A stretch of 57,976 nt of DNA from Clostridiales bacterium (GCA_020859945.1 JAJBVG010000017.1:1-57976), one strand, 5' to 3'. Counted from the first letter of the stretch, positions 35,061 through 44,068 are shown. Program-made: numbers and translations. Notes: generated by a model from the letters alone, not told the origin.

Positions 35061-37082
35061 TTATCTGAAAAATGTCTCGTCGATGCTGTCAATGCGCTGC
35101 TTTTTATAGTTAAACAGGTTGTAATAGCTCAGCGTCTCATACTGGGACAGCAGCTCCTGCTGCTCCTCGGTCAGGTCGGTCTCCTCGTCGGTCAGCAGGC
35201 CGTCGCTGTTGATGTAACCGATGGTCTGCACCACGGGCAGCTCCGCGTACACATCGGTCAGGAAGTCCATATATTCTGTGGTGGGGTAATTGGACACCAG
35301 CGCCGCCAGCACCCCCAGGTAATTGGTGGAGAGCATCACGTCCTGGGCCTCCTGGCTGTCGTAGTTGGTCCAGATGAAGAAGGGGGCCACATACATCAGC
35401 TCCAGCTCCTCCAGCGTCCGGTCGTCCAGGTCCTTGCCGTAGAGCTTGTACTCGTAGAACCAGCTGGACAGCTTGCCCTGGTGGTCGCCAAAGAGGACGA
35501 TCATGGTGGGTTCGTCCACCTGGCTGTAGTATTCGATGAGGCTCTGGAGCTGGTTGTCGGTCTCCCGCATCAGGTTCAGATACTGCTCGGTGTAGTCGCT
35601 GGAGCCGTACATGGAGCCGGTGAGGGTGACTGCCCGGGTCAGGTTGCTCCAGCCCTGGCGGTAGCCGCCGTGGTTCTGCATGGTCACGTTGAAGATAAAG
35701 GTGGATTCCCCGTCGGCGGCCTCGGTGAGGGACTCGATCATCTCAAAGTCCGACTGATCGGAGATGTAGCCCCGGACATACTTGGGGTTCAAAAAGTCCG
35801 TGTTCCAGAGCTGGGTATCCACGCCGAAATAGTTGTAGACCTGCACCCGGTTCCAGCCGGAGGAGTAGTAGGGGTGGATGGTGATGGTGGAGAAGCCCAG
35901 CGCCTCGGCCCAGGACACCAGAGAGGGCATATTGTCCCGGACGTACAGCTGATAGGCGGTGGTCTCGTCGGGCAGGAAGGAGACGCTATTGCCCGTCAAA
36001 AACTCATACTCCACGTTTGCGGTGCCCGCCCCGGTGACGGGAGAGTACATCCAGCCCTTGATGGTGTTCTCCGTCAGGCTGTGGTAGAAGGGAATGGAGT
36101 CCTCGCTGATTTCCAGGGTGTCGAAGATGGCCAGGTCTCCAAAGGATTCATCCATAATACAGATGATGTTCACCGGCTGGGTACCGTCCTCATCGGTGGT
36201 GACGGTGATCAGCTCATCGGGGACGAGGTCCTCGTCCTGGGTGGACGCGTCATACTGGCTGGCAATGTAGGAGGCGGAGTAGAGGGTCATGCCGTCAGAT
36301 TCCTCGTCCTCCGTCAGGTCTGTTACCAACTCAGTCAGGGTCTCCTCGGAGTAGTCGTCGGGCTGCTGCACCCGGCTGTACCGGAGAGCCAGGGAAAAGT
36401 TCAGCACAAAGCCGTTGGACTGGGTTTTCCATTGCTGGGCCTCGATGCCCACGGTAGGCAGCCAGGGGGTGAAGAAAAAGGCGATGACGTAAGCGGCTGC
36501 GGCAGTGACCATCCCCAGCGTCACGGATTTTCGGGTAAAATACTCCCGTTTGAGCTGCGGGGTCATGACGAACCGGATCAGCGCCATCCACAGCACCAGA
36601 ATGGCCAGCGCGCCCCAGATATAAATGTCCGGCGACAGGTCATACTCCCCCGCCACGTTTGCCGCCGTCTGCCAGCTGGTGATGTCCTGGGGGAAGAGGA
36701 TGCGCCCCCGGTAGAGCAGTACGAAGTGGTTCACCATGCCGATGACGAACATCACCACCATGTACACCGTGGCCGCACGCCGCCTGCGCCCGAAAATCAG
36801 CCACAGGATGAACAGGAACATGACATACCAAATCATGTTCATCAACAGCTCGATGAAATTCAGGTTGACGAAGGGGTTCTTCTCGTTCATGATCTCCACC
36901 ATGAACAGGGCGGCAACAGGGGACAGACAGAAAATCAGCCTGGACCGCCACAGCCGCTGTTCCCGGTAGAGTTTGCTCCCGCAGCGGCGCAAAAGGTGCA
37001 GCACTTTGGCAACTGGCCCGGGCAGGCTGCTGTATTGCCCCGGAGTCCGGTGTTGTCTCTCTTTTTTGTTCCGAACAGCCAT
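35061..37082 (-). CDS. LTA synthase-family sulfatase-fold membrane enzyme (copy B)
   Basis: A 673-residue paralogue of the downstream gene with the same layout: charged N-terminus, five helices, then CIMDESFGDLAIFD, GAGTANVEYEFLTGN, MQNHGGYRQ and LFGDHQGKLSSW. Segments such as SGWNRVQVYNYFGVDTQLW are nearly the same in both copies, so they come from a tandem duplication. Both have full catalytic motifs. The C-terminus ends in YYNLFNYKKQRIDSIDETFF, close to its partner's end. Its start ATG lies next to a weak GGAGGTTGCC. Confidence 0.87.
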   Translation of the reverse strand: MAVRNKKERQHRTPGQYSSLPGPVAKVLHLLRRCGSKLYREQRLWRSRLIFCLSPVAALFMVEIMNEKNPFVNLNFIELLMNMIWYVMFLFILWLIFGRRRRAATVYMVVMFVIGMVNHFVLLYRGRILFPQDITSWQTAANVAGEYDLSPDIYIWGALAILVLWMALIRFVMTPQLKREYFTRKSVTLGMVTAAAAYVIAFFFTPWLPTVGIEAQQWKTQSNGFVLNFSLALRYSRVQQPDDYSEETLTELVTDLTEDEESDGMTLYSASYIASQYDASTQDEDLVPDELITVTTDEDGTQPVNIICIMDESFGDLAIFDTLEISEDSIPFYHSLTENTIKGWMYSPVTGAGTANVEYEFLTGNSVSFLPDETTAYQLYVRDNMPSLVSWAEALGFSTITIHPYYSSGWNRVQVYNYFGVDTQLWNTDFLNPKYVRGYISDQSDFEMIESLTEAADGESTFIFNVTMQNHGGYRQGWSNLTRAVTLTGSMYGSSDYTEQYLNLMRETDNQLQSLIEYYSQVDEPTMIVLFGDHQGKLSSWFYEYKLYGKDLDDRTLEELELMYVAPFFIWTNYDSQEAQDVMLSTNYLGVLAALVSNYPTTEYMDFLTDVYAELPVVQTIGYINSDGLLTDEETDLTEEQQELLSQYETLSYYNLFNYKKQRIDSIDETFFR

Positions 37083-37107
37083 TTGGCAACCTCCGTATGT
37101 GTTTTGT

Positions 37108-37206
37108 AGCTTTTAGCTCTTAGTTTTTAGCTGTTAGCTTTGCAGTGCTTTACGATTCACGCTGTTCGTTTTAGACTGGCAGTACCCGACTAACAGCTAA
37201 TAGCTC
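37108..37206. repeat. Inverted heptamer-periodic repeat (TTAGCTN family), second copy
   Basis: The left arm is TTAGCTC, TTAGTTT, TTAGCTG, TTAGCTT; the right arm has CTAACAG, CTAATAG. The right arm is preceded by GGCAGTACCCGA, matching the CAGCACCTGA context of the copy near 2035. It fills the gap between the LtaS-like and RlmA-like genes. Confidence 0.65.
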
Positions 37207-37225
37207 ATCTCAGCTTATCACGCCC

Positions 37226-38050
37226 TTACTGCCGCCGCAGCACGTGGATATCAAAGGAAATCTCCGTTTCCAGCGTCTCCAGCCGTTCCAGCCGCTCCGC
37301 CCCGGCCCGGGGCGTTTTCCAATAGTAAGGCGTCATCTGAAACAGGTCGTGGATGGTCTGCTGGTCGGGGAGCGTGATGCGCGAGCGCACCTGGCGAATT
37401 TCCTCATAGACAAAGCCGGGGTACTCGGTGCGCTCCTCCCGGTTTTCGTAAGGATGGTCATAGAGGACGGTTTTCATCTCCCACAGGTGGCGGGGGCCGG
37501 GGACCACATAGAGGAACACACCGCCCGGCCTCAACACCCGGCGGAACTCGTCCAGCCCCAGAGGGGAGAAGCAGTTCAGCAGCAGGTCAACACTTTCGTC
37601 CGCCACCAGCAGCCGGTAGGCGGAGGCCACGGCGAACTCCACGTTCTTCTCCCGTTTGGCGGCCCACCGCAGGGAGAACTTGGACAGGTCAATGCCTGCC
37701 ATGCGGGGCGCTTTCCCCGCCGCAGTCATGGCCTGGTAGATACCGGCGGTGTAGTACCCCTCGCCGCAGCCGGAGTCCAGCACGGCTGGGGCGGAGCCGG
37801 TGTAAGCCACGGACAACTCTTCCAGGCAGCTGCGCAGAGGCCGGTAATACTCCCCAGAGAGGAACCGGTTCCGGGCGGCGGACATGGCCTTATCGTCGCC
37901 GGGGACCTTGGCGTGCATCTGGTTGGCCGGCAGCAGGTGGACATACCCGGCGGCGGCGATGTCGAAGCTGTGGCGGGCGGGGCAGACGTAGCGGCCCGTT
38001 TCCCGCTCCAGCGGCTGGGCACACACCGGACACCGCAGCAGACTTTCCAT
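37226..38050 (-). CDS. RlmA-family 23S rRNA guanine-N1 methyltransferase
   Basis: A 274-residue SAM-dependent methyltransferase with an N-terminal zinc finger: CPVCAQPLERETGRYVCPARHSFD. VLDSGCGEGYY is the SAM motif I and LLLNCFSPL the catalytic-region motif. RlmA proteins methylate G745 or G748 of 23S rRNA; in Gram-positives the G748 enzyme affects macrolide binding. GAAGGAGGAATGTGCG fixes the start at 38050. It could be either RlmA-I or RlmA-II type. Confidence 0.88.
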   Translation of the reverse strand: MESLLRCPVCAQPLERETGRYVCPARHSFDIAAAGYVHLLPANQMHAKVPGDDKAMSAARNRFLSGEYYRPLRSCLEELSVAYTGSAPAVLDSGCGEGYYTAGIYQAMTAAGKAPRMAGIDLSKFSLRWAAKREKNVEFAVASAYRLLVADESVDLLLNCFSPLGLDEFRRVLRPGGVFLYVVPGPRHLWEMKTVLYDHPYENREERTEYPGFVYEEIRQVRSRITLPDQQTIHDLFQMTPYYWKTPRAGAERLERLETLETEISFDIHVLRRQ

Positions 38051-38095
38051 CGCACATTCCTCCTTCAACTGCCGGACGCATATCGCAACAGGCTA

Positions 38096-38124
38096 ATGAT
38101 AGCACATTCTTCCCCTGACTGCAA
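38096..38124 (-). promoter_or_regulatory. Promoter of the RlmA-like gene
   Basis: Minus-strand TTGCAG (38124-38119), 17 bases, TATCAT (38101-38096). Confidence 0.6.
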
Positions 38125-38244
38125 ATCGTTTTTTTACCTGTTCTTATGCGTTTTCAGAAACAATTTATCCCTTCGCATACCCAAATGATACAAACCCGTA
38201 AGGAGTTCACCATCTAATCCTGTCATGACAGCTGAAAAGAACGC

Positions 38245-38273
38245 TTGCAATTTGCGTCTCCCACTATTATAAT
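38245..38273 (+). promoter_or_regulatory. Promoter of pncB
   Basis: TTGCAA (38245-38250), 17 bases, perfect TATAAT (38268-38273). The 314-base gap between the divergent genes holds only these two promoters. Confidence 0.75.
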
Positions 38274-38364
38274 AGGCTACAAGCTGAAAAGAAACTGAAA
38301 AATCCTTTCCTTCCCTAAGAATCCATACCAACCACAAACACCACCCCCAGAGGAGTGCATCAAC

Positions 38365-39810
38365 ATGAAAAATCAGACAAATTACACCATGCTGTGCGAT
38401 TTTTACGAACTGAGCATGGCCAACGGCTACTTCCGTTCTCCTGTGAAGGACACCATTTCCTATTTTGACGTGTTCTTCCGCGACGTGCCGGACAAGGGCG
38501 GCTTCGCTATCGCTGCCGGACTGGACCAGGTCATCGACTACGTGAAAAACCTGAAATTCACTGACGAGGACATCGACTATCTCCGGGGCAAGGGCTGCTT
38601 CGACGAGGACTTTCTGACCTACCTGAAAAACTTCCGCTTCACCGGCGACATCTGGGCCGTCCCCGAAGGGACCCCCATCTTCCCCCGGGAGCCCATCATG
38701 ACCGTCCGCGCCCCCGCGATGCAGGCTCAGTTCATCGAGACCTTCGTGCTGCTGACCCTGAACCACCAGAGCCTCATCGCCACCAAAGCCAACCGCATCG
38801 TCCGTGCGGCGGAGGGTCGCCCCGTGGCGGAGTTCGGCTCCCGCCGCGCTCAGGGGCCGGAGGGCGCCATCCTGGGCGCCCGGGCCGCCTACATCGCCGG
38901 CTGCTCCGGCACCGCCTGCGTCCAGGCTGACCGGGACTATGAAGTCCCCGCCACCGGCACCATGGCCCACAGCTGGGTGCAGATGTTCCCCGACGAGTAC
39001 ACCGCCTTCAAAACCTACTGCGAGATGTACCCCCACAACGCTACCCTGCTGGTGGACACCTACAACGTCCTCAAATCCGGCGTCCCCAACGCCATCCGCG
39101 CCTTCAAAGAGGTGCTGCTGCCCCAGGGCATTACCAAGTGCGGCATCCGTCTGGACTCCGGCGACCTGACCTATCTTTCCAAGAAGGCCCGGAAAATGCT
39201 GGACGACGCGGGGCTGACTGAGTGTACCATCTGTGCCTCCAACTCCCTGGACGAGTACATCATCCGGGACCTGCTGCACCAGGGGGCCAAGCTGGACGTG
39301 TTCGGCGTGGGCGAGCGGATGATCACCTCCAAGAGCGACCCCGTCTTTGGCGGCGTGTACAAGCTCTGCGCCGTGGAGGACGCTTACGGCAACGTCATTC
39401 CCAAGATCAAGGTCTCCGAGAACCCGGAGAAGCTGACCAACCCCCACTTCAAGAAGGTCTACCGCCTGTACGACAACGTCACCGGCAAAGCCTTTGCCGA
39501 CGTGCTGTGTGTCTATGACGAGGTCATCGACCAGAACAAGGACCTGGAGCTGTTCGACCCCGCCCACCCCTGGAAGCGGAAGGTCTGCACCAACTTCACT
39601 GCCCGGGTGCTGCTGGAGCCGATTTTCAAGGACGGCAAACAGGTCTATCAGTCCCCCTCCATCCACGAGATGAAGCGCTACTGCGCCCAGCAGGTGGACC
39701 TGCTGTGGGACGAGGTCAAGCGGTTCGAGAATCCGCATAAATACTATGTGAACCTGTCCCCCAAGCTGTACACCATCAAGAACGAGCTGCTGGAGAAAGT
39801 CCCCCACTAA
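38365..39810 (+). CDS. pncB: Nicotinate phosphoribosyltransferase
   Basis: A 481-residue enzyme of NAD salvage that makes nicotinate mononucleotide from nicotinate and PRPP. Family landmarks are TMLCDFYELSMANGYF, EFGSRRAQGPEGA, and the catalytic-histidine segment GTMAHSWVQMF (H202), then IRLDSGDL and FGVGERMITS. AGAGGAGTGCATCAAC precedes the ATG. It stands alone between its own promoter and terminator. Confidence 0.95.
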   Translation: MKNQTNYTMLCDFYELSMANGYFRSPVKDTISYFDVFFRDVPDKGGFAIAAGLDQVIDYVKNLKFTDEDIDYLRGKGCFDEDFLTYLKNFRFTGDIWAVPEGTPIFPREPIMTVRAPAMQAQFIETFVLLTLNHQSLIATKANRIVRAAEGRPVAEFGSRRAQGPEGAILGARAAYIAGCSGTACVQADRDYEVPATGTMAHSWVQMFPDEYTAFKTYCEMYPHNATLLVDTYNVLKSGVPNAIRAFKEVLLPQGITKCGIRLDSGDLTYLSKKARKMLDDAGLTECTICASNSLDEYIIRDLLHQGAKLDVFGVGERMITSKSDPVFGGVYKLCAVEDAYGNVIPKIKVSENPEKLTNPHFKKVYRLYDNVTGKAFADVLCVYDEVIDQNKDLELFDPAHPWKRKVCTNFTARVLLEPIFKDGKQVYQSPSIHEMKRYCAQQVDLLWDEVKRFENPHKYYVNLSPKLYTIKNELLEKVPH

Positions 39811-39832
39811 AAACGCATAGAAACGCAAAACG

Positions 39833-39866
39833 CCCCCGCCGGAGACCCGGCGGGGGTACTGTTTTG
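39833..39866 (+). terminator. Terminator of pncB
   Basis: CCCCCGCCGG (39833-39842) pairs with CCGGCGGGGG (39847-39856), followed by TACTGTTTTG. Confidence 0.85.
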
Positions 39867-39948
39867 TAATCAACAAGCGGTTCGCCATTGGCTTTTCGTT
39901 TGGCGACGCCGCCTTTTTAAGCACTGCGCTTTTGGTTTGCACCACCTG

Positions 39949-40003
39949 ACTAACAGCTAACGACTAACAGCTAACGACTAACAGCTAACGACTAACAGCT
40001 AAC
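39949..40003. repeat. Tandem 14-bp repeat of the heptamer family
   Basis: ACTAACAGCTAACG is repeated at 39949, 39963, 39977 and 39991 (the last copy loses one base). It is preceded by CACCACCTG, the same context as the other copies. The array runs to within a few bases of the glk stop codon. Confidence 0.85.
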
Positions 40004-40008
40004 AGCTA

Positions 40009-40956
40009 TTATCTATCAATGACCATTTTCGCGCCGCCGTAGATGCCCGCGTCATTGCCCAGCTGGGCAATGACCACGTCGGTCTTTTCGGATACGTGGA
40101 AGGCGTAGCGGTGGTAATATTGCAGCACGGAGTTGGTGATGATTTTCCCGGCCCGGCTCATGCCACCGCCGATGACGTAGATCTCCGGGTCCAAGGTGCA
40201 GGAGACGTAGCTCATGGCCCGGCCCAGGTAGTTGCCACAGCGGTCCACGATGTCCATGGCCATTTCCTCGCCGTTCCGGGCCAGGTCGCAGATGTCCTTG
40301 GAAGTGAAGTTGTCCATCTCCCGCAGGGCGGAATACTTGTCGCTGGCGGCCAGCATGACCTTTGCCATGCGGACAATACCGTTGGCGGAGGCGTACTGCT
40401 CCAGGCAGCCGCACTTGCCGCAGCCGCAGGGCACCGACTCGTAGGGGTTGACGGTCATATGGCCCACCTCACCGGCGCCGCCGTTGGCTCCGGCTACGAT
40501 TTTCTCGTTCAGCACCACGCCGCCGCCAACGCCGGTGCCAAGGGTGAACATGACGGCGCTCTTGTGGTCCTTCGCGCCCCCCTGCCACAGCTCGCCCAGA
40601 GCCGCTACGTTGGCGTCGTTGGCCGCCGCCACGTTGGGAATTTGCGGCAGCAACTCGTTCATGCGCTCCTTGATGTTGAACTGACCCCAGCCCAGGTTGA
40701 CGCAGCGGTAAACGGTGTTGTCCGCGTCTACGGGGCCGGGAACACCGATGCCGATGCCCTCCACGTCCTCGGTGGAGATGTCCTCCTCAATGAGCTTGCT
40801 GACAATCGCCTTGGCCACGTCCGGCAGGATGTTGCCGCCGTCCCGCTCGGTGCGGGTGGGAATCTCCCACTTGTCCAGCAGCTTCCCCTTGGTGGTGAAC
40901 AGGCCCATTTTGACCGTGGTTCCCCCGATGTCCACTCCAAATGCGTAAGGTTTCAT
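40009..40956 (-). CDS. glk: ROK-family glucokinase
   Basis: A 315-residue ROK sugar kinase. The ATP phosphate loop is VDIGGTTVKMGLF, NDANVAALGE carries the catalytic aspartate, and TLGTGVGGGVVL follows. The ROK zinc site is GHMTVNP with CGCGKCGCLEQYAS. It phosphorylates glucose, or possibly another aldohexose such as mannose. The frame opens at 41043, but AAAGGAGAGGATCAC sets the start at 40956. Confidence 0.9.
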   Translation of the reverse strand: MKPYAFGVDIGGTTVKMGLFTTKGKLLDKWEIPTRTERDGGNILPDVAKAIVSKLIEEDISTEDVEGIGIGVPGPVDADNTVYRCVNLGWGQFNIKERMNELLPQIPNVAAANDANVAALGELWQGGAKDHKSAVMFTLGTGVGGGVVLNEKIVAGANGGAGEVGHMTVNPYESVPCGCGKCGCLEQYASANGIVRMAKVMLAASDKYSALREMDNFTSKDICDLARNGEEMAMDIVDRCGNYLGRAMSYVSCTLDPEIYVIGGGMSRAGKIITNSVLQYYHRYAFHVSEKTDVVIAQLGNDAGIYGGAKMVIDR

Positions 40957-41072
40957 GTGATCCTCTCCTTTGTGCGTTGCTGACCCAGCGCGGGCGCGGG
41001 CCAAGAGACGGTTGATGCCAGCTTCCCCGATTTTCCCTTTCACAGCGCAGACAGCGCCGTATTTCTATTTTT

Positions 41073-41100
41073 ATTCTATCGGAATTTTCGCTGTTGTCAA
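41073..41100 (-). promoter_or_regulatory. Promoter of glk
   Basis: Minus-strand TTGACA (41100-41095), 16 bases, TAGAAT (41078-41073); leader about 110 bases. Confidence 0.7.
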
Positions 41101-41144
41101 GCCACGCCTGATGGAAATCACTTGAAAATCATGCAAAACGTCTC

Positions 41145-41780
41145 TCACCGTCTGCCGTGGAGCAGCGGAGACAGGGGTTTATAGATGAAGTAGCACAGCA
41201 GCGCGTCCAGCAGCCCCTTGATAAAGGTGAAGGGCAGGTTGAAGATGACCAGGCACTTGAGCAGGCTGTCAGCGCTGGGCAGGATGGCCTGGTACATCCC
41301 GATGATAGCGTCCATGGGCAGCCCGTAGCAGACCACGTAGGCGGGGTAGACCACGAAGAAGTTCATGGGGACGCTGATAATGGCCATGACCAGCGCGCCC
41401 GCCACGGAGCCGACGATGGCGCCGGTCCGGGTCTTTCTGTACTGGTAGATGACGCCGGCGGTGAAGGCGAACACCGCGCCCATGGTGAAGTTGAAAATTT
41501 CACCGGCCCCGGCGGAGGAGGTGCCCTTGATGAGCAGATGCAGCAGGTTCTTCATCAGCTCGATGACCACGCCGTACACCGGCCCCAGAGCAAAGGTGCC
41601 CAGCAAGGCGGGCAGGTCGGAGACGTCCATCTTCACAAAGCTCGGGATGAGCATGGGGATGGGAAACTCGATGAACATCAGCACGAAGGCCACGGCGGAG
41701 AGCATGGCGGCCACGGTGATGTCCCGGGTGGTGCTGCGCTGGTGGGCGGCGGTGACGTGGGCGGTTGTTGCGGTTTTCAT
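41145..41780 (-). CDS. ribU: Riboflavin ECF transporter substrate-binding subunit RibU
   Basis: A 211-residue membrane protein with six predicted helices. SVAFVLMFIEFPIPMLIPSF and MDVSDLPALLGTFALGP are typical of RibU, as is LLIKGTSSAGAGEIFNF. It binds riboflavin and docks with a shared ECF ATPase/transmembrane module encoded elsewhere. The FMN riboswitch directly upstream confirms the substrate. GGGAGTGACCGT precedes the ATG. Confidence 0.94.
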   Translation of the reverse strand: MKTATTAHVTAAHQRSTTRDITVAAMLSAVAFVLMFIEFPIPMLIPSFVKMDVSDLPALLGTFALGPVYGVVIELMKNLLHLLIKGTSSAGAGEIFNFTMGAVFAFTAGVIYQYRKTRTGAIVGSVAGALVMAIISVPMNFFVVYPAYVVCYGLPMDAIIGMYQAILPSADSLLKCLVIFNLPFTFIKGLLDALLCYFIYKPLSPLLHGRR

Positions 41781-41802
41781 ATACGGTCACTCCCTGACTA
41801 AA

Positions 41803-41834
41803 AATGAACGCCTGAAAGATTGTCTTTCAGGCGT
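41803..41834 (-). terminator. Terminator of the FMN riboswitch expression platform
   Basis: ACGCCTGAAAGA and TCTTTCAGGCGT form a perfect 12-bp stem (41808-41819 with 41823-41834), followed on the minus strand by TCATTTTT. A second stem, ACAGGGCC/GGCCCTGT, separates it from the aptamer. Confidence 0.85.
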
Positions 41835-41875
41835 CGCCAGGGACAGGGCCACAGGCCCTGTACGATGGAATAACG

Positions 41876-41982
41876 ATCTTCTTTCATCCAGACTTTCACT
41901 GTCGGTACCGGAGTTCCACCGGTTCATGCGTTACGCGCGCGGACTTTACCGCCGATCGGGAATTTCACCCTGCCCTGAAGAC
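41876..41982 (-). promoter_or_regulatory. FMN riboswitch (RFN element)
   Basis: On the minus strand the conserved blocks occur in order: AGGGCAGGGTGAAATTCCCG, CGGCGGTAAAGTCCGCG, CCGGTGGAACTCCGGTACCG, ACAGTGAAAGTCTGGATG and AAAGAAGA. The ends (TCTTC and GAAGA) form P1. With the terminator downstream it should stop ribU transcription when FMN is plentiful. Confidence 0.95.
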
Positions 41983-42004
41983 ATATGATTCAGTTGTTAC
42001 GTTT

Positions 42005-42032
42005 ATTATACCACCCCATGGATAGATTGCAA
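42005..42032 (-). promoter_or_regulatory. Promoter of the riboswitch-ribU transcript
   Basis: Minus-strand TTGCAA (42032-42027), 16 bases, perfect TATAAT (42010-42005), just upstream of the aptamer. Confidence 0.75.
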
Positions 42033-42062
42033 GAGGGTAAACCGCAGAATTGAAAAGTTTTC

Positions 42063-42091
42063 TTGACAGCGGGAAAGACAGTCCGTATAAT
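42063..42091 (+). promoter_or_regulatory. Consensus promoter of the YpsA-like gene
   Basis: Perfect TTGACA (42063-42068) and TATAAT (42086-42091) with a 17-base spacer. Confidence 0.88.
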
Positions 42092-42138
42092 GGGAAGCAG
42101 AACTAGAACTTATGTTTGAAATGCGAGGCGAGACCGGG

Positions 42139-42678
42139 ATGGAACCTATGATGGAACCTATGAAAACCTGCTGCTTTACCGGCCACCGGCCCAACCACCT
42201 GCCCTGGAGGGAGGACGAGTCCGACCCCCTATGCGTTGTCTGCAAAGAGCATTTGGCTCTTGAAATCGAACGGGCATATCTGGCGGGCTTCCGCCGTTTT
42301 CTGTGTGGCATGGCCATGGGCGGGGATCTGCTGTTTGCGGAGACAGTGCTGTCCTTCGGGGGACTGCATCCCGACCTGCGGCTGGACGCGGTGATCCCCT
42401 GCCTGGACCAGACCATTGACTGGCCTCCCGAGCAGGTCCGGCGCTACTGGAACATTCTGGACCAGATTCCCACTTACCAGCAAATTCTCATACAGGCCCA
42501 GCGTGCCAACGGCTGTATGCACCGCCGGGACCGGTACATGGTGAACCAGTCCCAGCGCATCATCGCCCTCTACGACGGCAAAAGCAGGGGCGGCACCCAG
42601 TACACCCTGCACTATGCGCAGAAAAAGGAATTGGAAACCGTCATTTTAGACCCCTATACATTGAAGTTGAGTCGATAG
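42139..42678 (+). CDS. YpsA/DUF1273-like SLOG-superfamily protein
   Basis: A protein of about 179 residues. CCFTGHRPNHLPW at the N-terminus and FLCGMAMGGDLLFAE match the nucleotide-binding SLOG fold of YpsA, which influences division and stress in Firmicutes but has no settled reaction. I chose the ATG at 42139, nine bases after GAGGCG; an in-frame ATG at 42112 has no ribosome site. A 12-base duplication (ATGGAACCTATG twice, 42139-42162) repeats the start region, so the exact start is uncertain. Confidence 0.8.
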   Translation: MEPMMEPMKTCCFTGHRPNHLPWREDESDPLCVVCKEHLALEIERAYLAGFRRFLCGMAMGGDLLFAETVLSFGGLHPDLRLDAVIPCLDQTIDWPPEQVRRYWNILDQIPTYQQILIQAQRANGCMHRRDRYMVNQSQRIIALYDGKSRGGTQYTLHYAQKKELETVILDPYTLKLSR

Positions 42679-42685
42679 CAGAAAC

Positions 42686-42709
42686 GGGCCGCGGCAACTG
42701 CCGCGGCCC
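42686..42709. terminator. GC-rich hairpin between convergent ypsA-like gene and proA
   Basis: GGGCCGCGGC (42686-42695) pairs with GCCGCGGCCC (42700-42709). T-runs on both sides are weak, so it probably works as a shared, imperfect terminator. Confidence 0.55.
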
Positions 42710-42739
42710 TGAAATTTGCTATGCAGACAGGTGCTGTGT

Positions 42740-43987
42740 TCAGCGGATCTGTCCATTCCCCTGAATGATATATTTATAGGTGCAAAGCTCGCCCAGGCCC
42801 AAAGGTCCTCTGGCGTGGAGCTTCTGGGTGGAAATACCCATCTCGCAGCCCAAACCGAACTCGCCCCCGTCGGTGAAGCGGGTGGAGGCGTTGACATAGA
42901 CGGCGGCGCTGTCCACCCCGGAGGTGAACCGGGCGGCAGCCTGGTCGTCGGCGGTGATGATGGCGTCGCTGTGGCCGGTGGAGTGGGCGGAGATGTGGGC
43001 GATAGCCTCCTCCACGCTGTCCACCACCTTCACGGCCAGAATATAGTCCAAGAACTCCGTGTCAAAGTCGTTCTCCCCCGCCGGTACGCCGGGGATGATG
43101 GCCTGCGCCCGCTCATCCAGACGCAACTCCACCGGGTTCTCCGACCGGTCGTCCACCAGCCGCTTTTTCAGCATCGGCAGGAACCGCTCCGCCACGGCGG
43201 AATGGACCACGCAGACCTCCTCAGCGTTGCAGACGGAGGGGCGGCTGGTCTTGGCGTTTTCGATGATGTTCAGCGCCATGTCCAGGTCGGCGGCGGCGTC
43301 CACATAGACGTGGCAGATGCCGGTGCCGGTCTGAATGCAGGGGACCTTGGCGTTGGCGACGCAGGCGGAGATGAGGCCCTTGCCCCCTCTGGGGATCAGC
43401 AGGTCCACCAGCCCCACGGCGGTCATCAGCTCGTTGGACGAGGCGCGGGAGGTGTCCTCCACCAGGGAGACTGCGGTCTCCGGCAGACCCACGGCCCGCA
43501 AACCGGCGCGCATGGCGTCCACAATGGCTGCGGCGCTGCGGTGGGCCTCCTTGCCGCCCCGGAGGACGCAGACGTTGCCGCTTTTCAGCGCCAGGGCCGC
43601 GGCGTCGCTGGTGACGTTGGGGCGGCTTTCATAAATAATGGCGATGACGCCCATGGGCACCGCCGTCCGGCGGATAACCAGGCCGTTGGGCCGCTTCACT
43701 TCGGTCAGCACCTGGCCCACCGGGTCGGGCAGCTGGACCACGTCCCGGATACCCTTTGCCATGTCCCGGATGCGCCCGGAGGACAGCGCCAGCCGGTCCA
43801 GCATTACCGTGCTGATGGTCCCTTTCGCGGCGTCCAGGTCCAGCTGGTTGGCGGCCAGAATGTCGCCCTCTGCGGCCTCCAGCGCGTCGGCCATGGCGCT
43901 GAGGGCACGGTTTTTCGTCTCGGTGTCCGCCGCGTTGACGGCGGGTTTGGCGGCCTGGGCGGCCTGTAACAGTTCTAAAGTAGTCAT
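42740..43987 (-). CDS. proA: Gamma-glutamyl phosphate reductase
   Basis: A 415-residue ALDH-superfamily enzyme of proline synthesis that reduces glutamyl-5-phosphate to the semialdehyde with NADPH. Landmarks are [37 protein letters not shown], and the catalytic cysteine in [11 protein letters not shown]. It ends with the [19 protein letters not shown] segment. AAAAGGAGCTGCGCA precedes the ATG at 43987; the frame extends to 44068 only through promoter DNA. proB is not adjacent. Confidence 0.95.
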   Translation of the reverse strand: MTTLELLQAAQAAKPAVNAADTETKNRALSAMADALEAAEGDILAANQLDLDAAKGTISTVMLDRLALSSGRIRDMAKGIRDVVQLPDPVGQVLTEVKRPNGLVIRRTAVPMGVIAIIYESRPNVTSDAAALALKSGNVCVLRGGKEAHRSAAAIVDAMRAGLRAVGLPETAVSLVEDTSRASSNELMTAVGLVDLLIPRGGKGLISACVANAKVPCIQTGTGICHVYVDAAADLDMALNIIENAKTSRPSVCNAEEVCVVHSAVAERFLPMLKKRLVDDRSENPVELRLDERAQAIIPGVPAGENDFDTEFLDYILAVKVVDSVEEAIAHISAHSTGHSDAIITADDQAAARFTSGVDSAAVYVNASTRFTDGGEFGLGCEMGISTQKLHARGPLGLGELCTYKYIIQGNGQIR

Positions 43988-44039
43988 TGCGCAGCTCCTT
44001 TTGGGTGGTTTCCCTGGGTTCGGTTTCAGCTCTGTTTCA

Positions 44040-44068
44040 GTTATATATGATTTACTCTTTTTTGTCAA
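44040..44068 (-). promoter_or_regulatory. Promoter of proA
   Basis: Minus-strand perfect TTGACA (44068-44063), 17 bases, TATAAC (44045-44040). Confidence 0.75.

Noticed and set aside
38134-39945. 603-codon minus-strand frame
   Set aside because: It is antisense to pncB, which has complete family motifs and its own promoter.
39949-40003. CRISPR array
   Set aside because: The 14-bp units are directly adjacent with no spacers and no cas genes are near; this is a tandem repeat.
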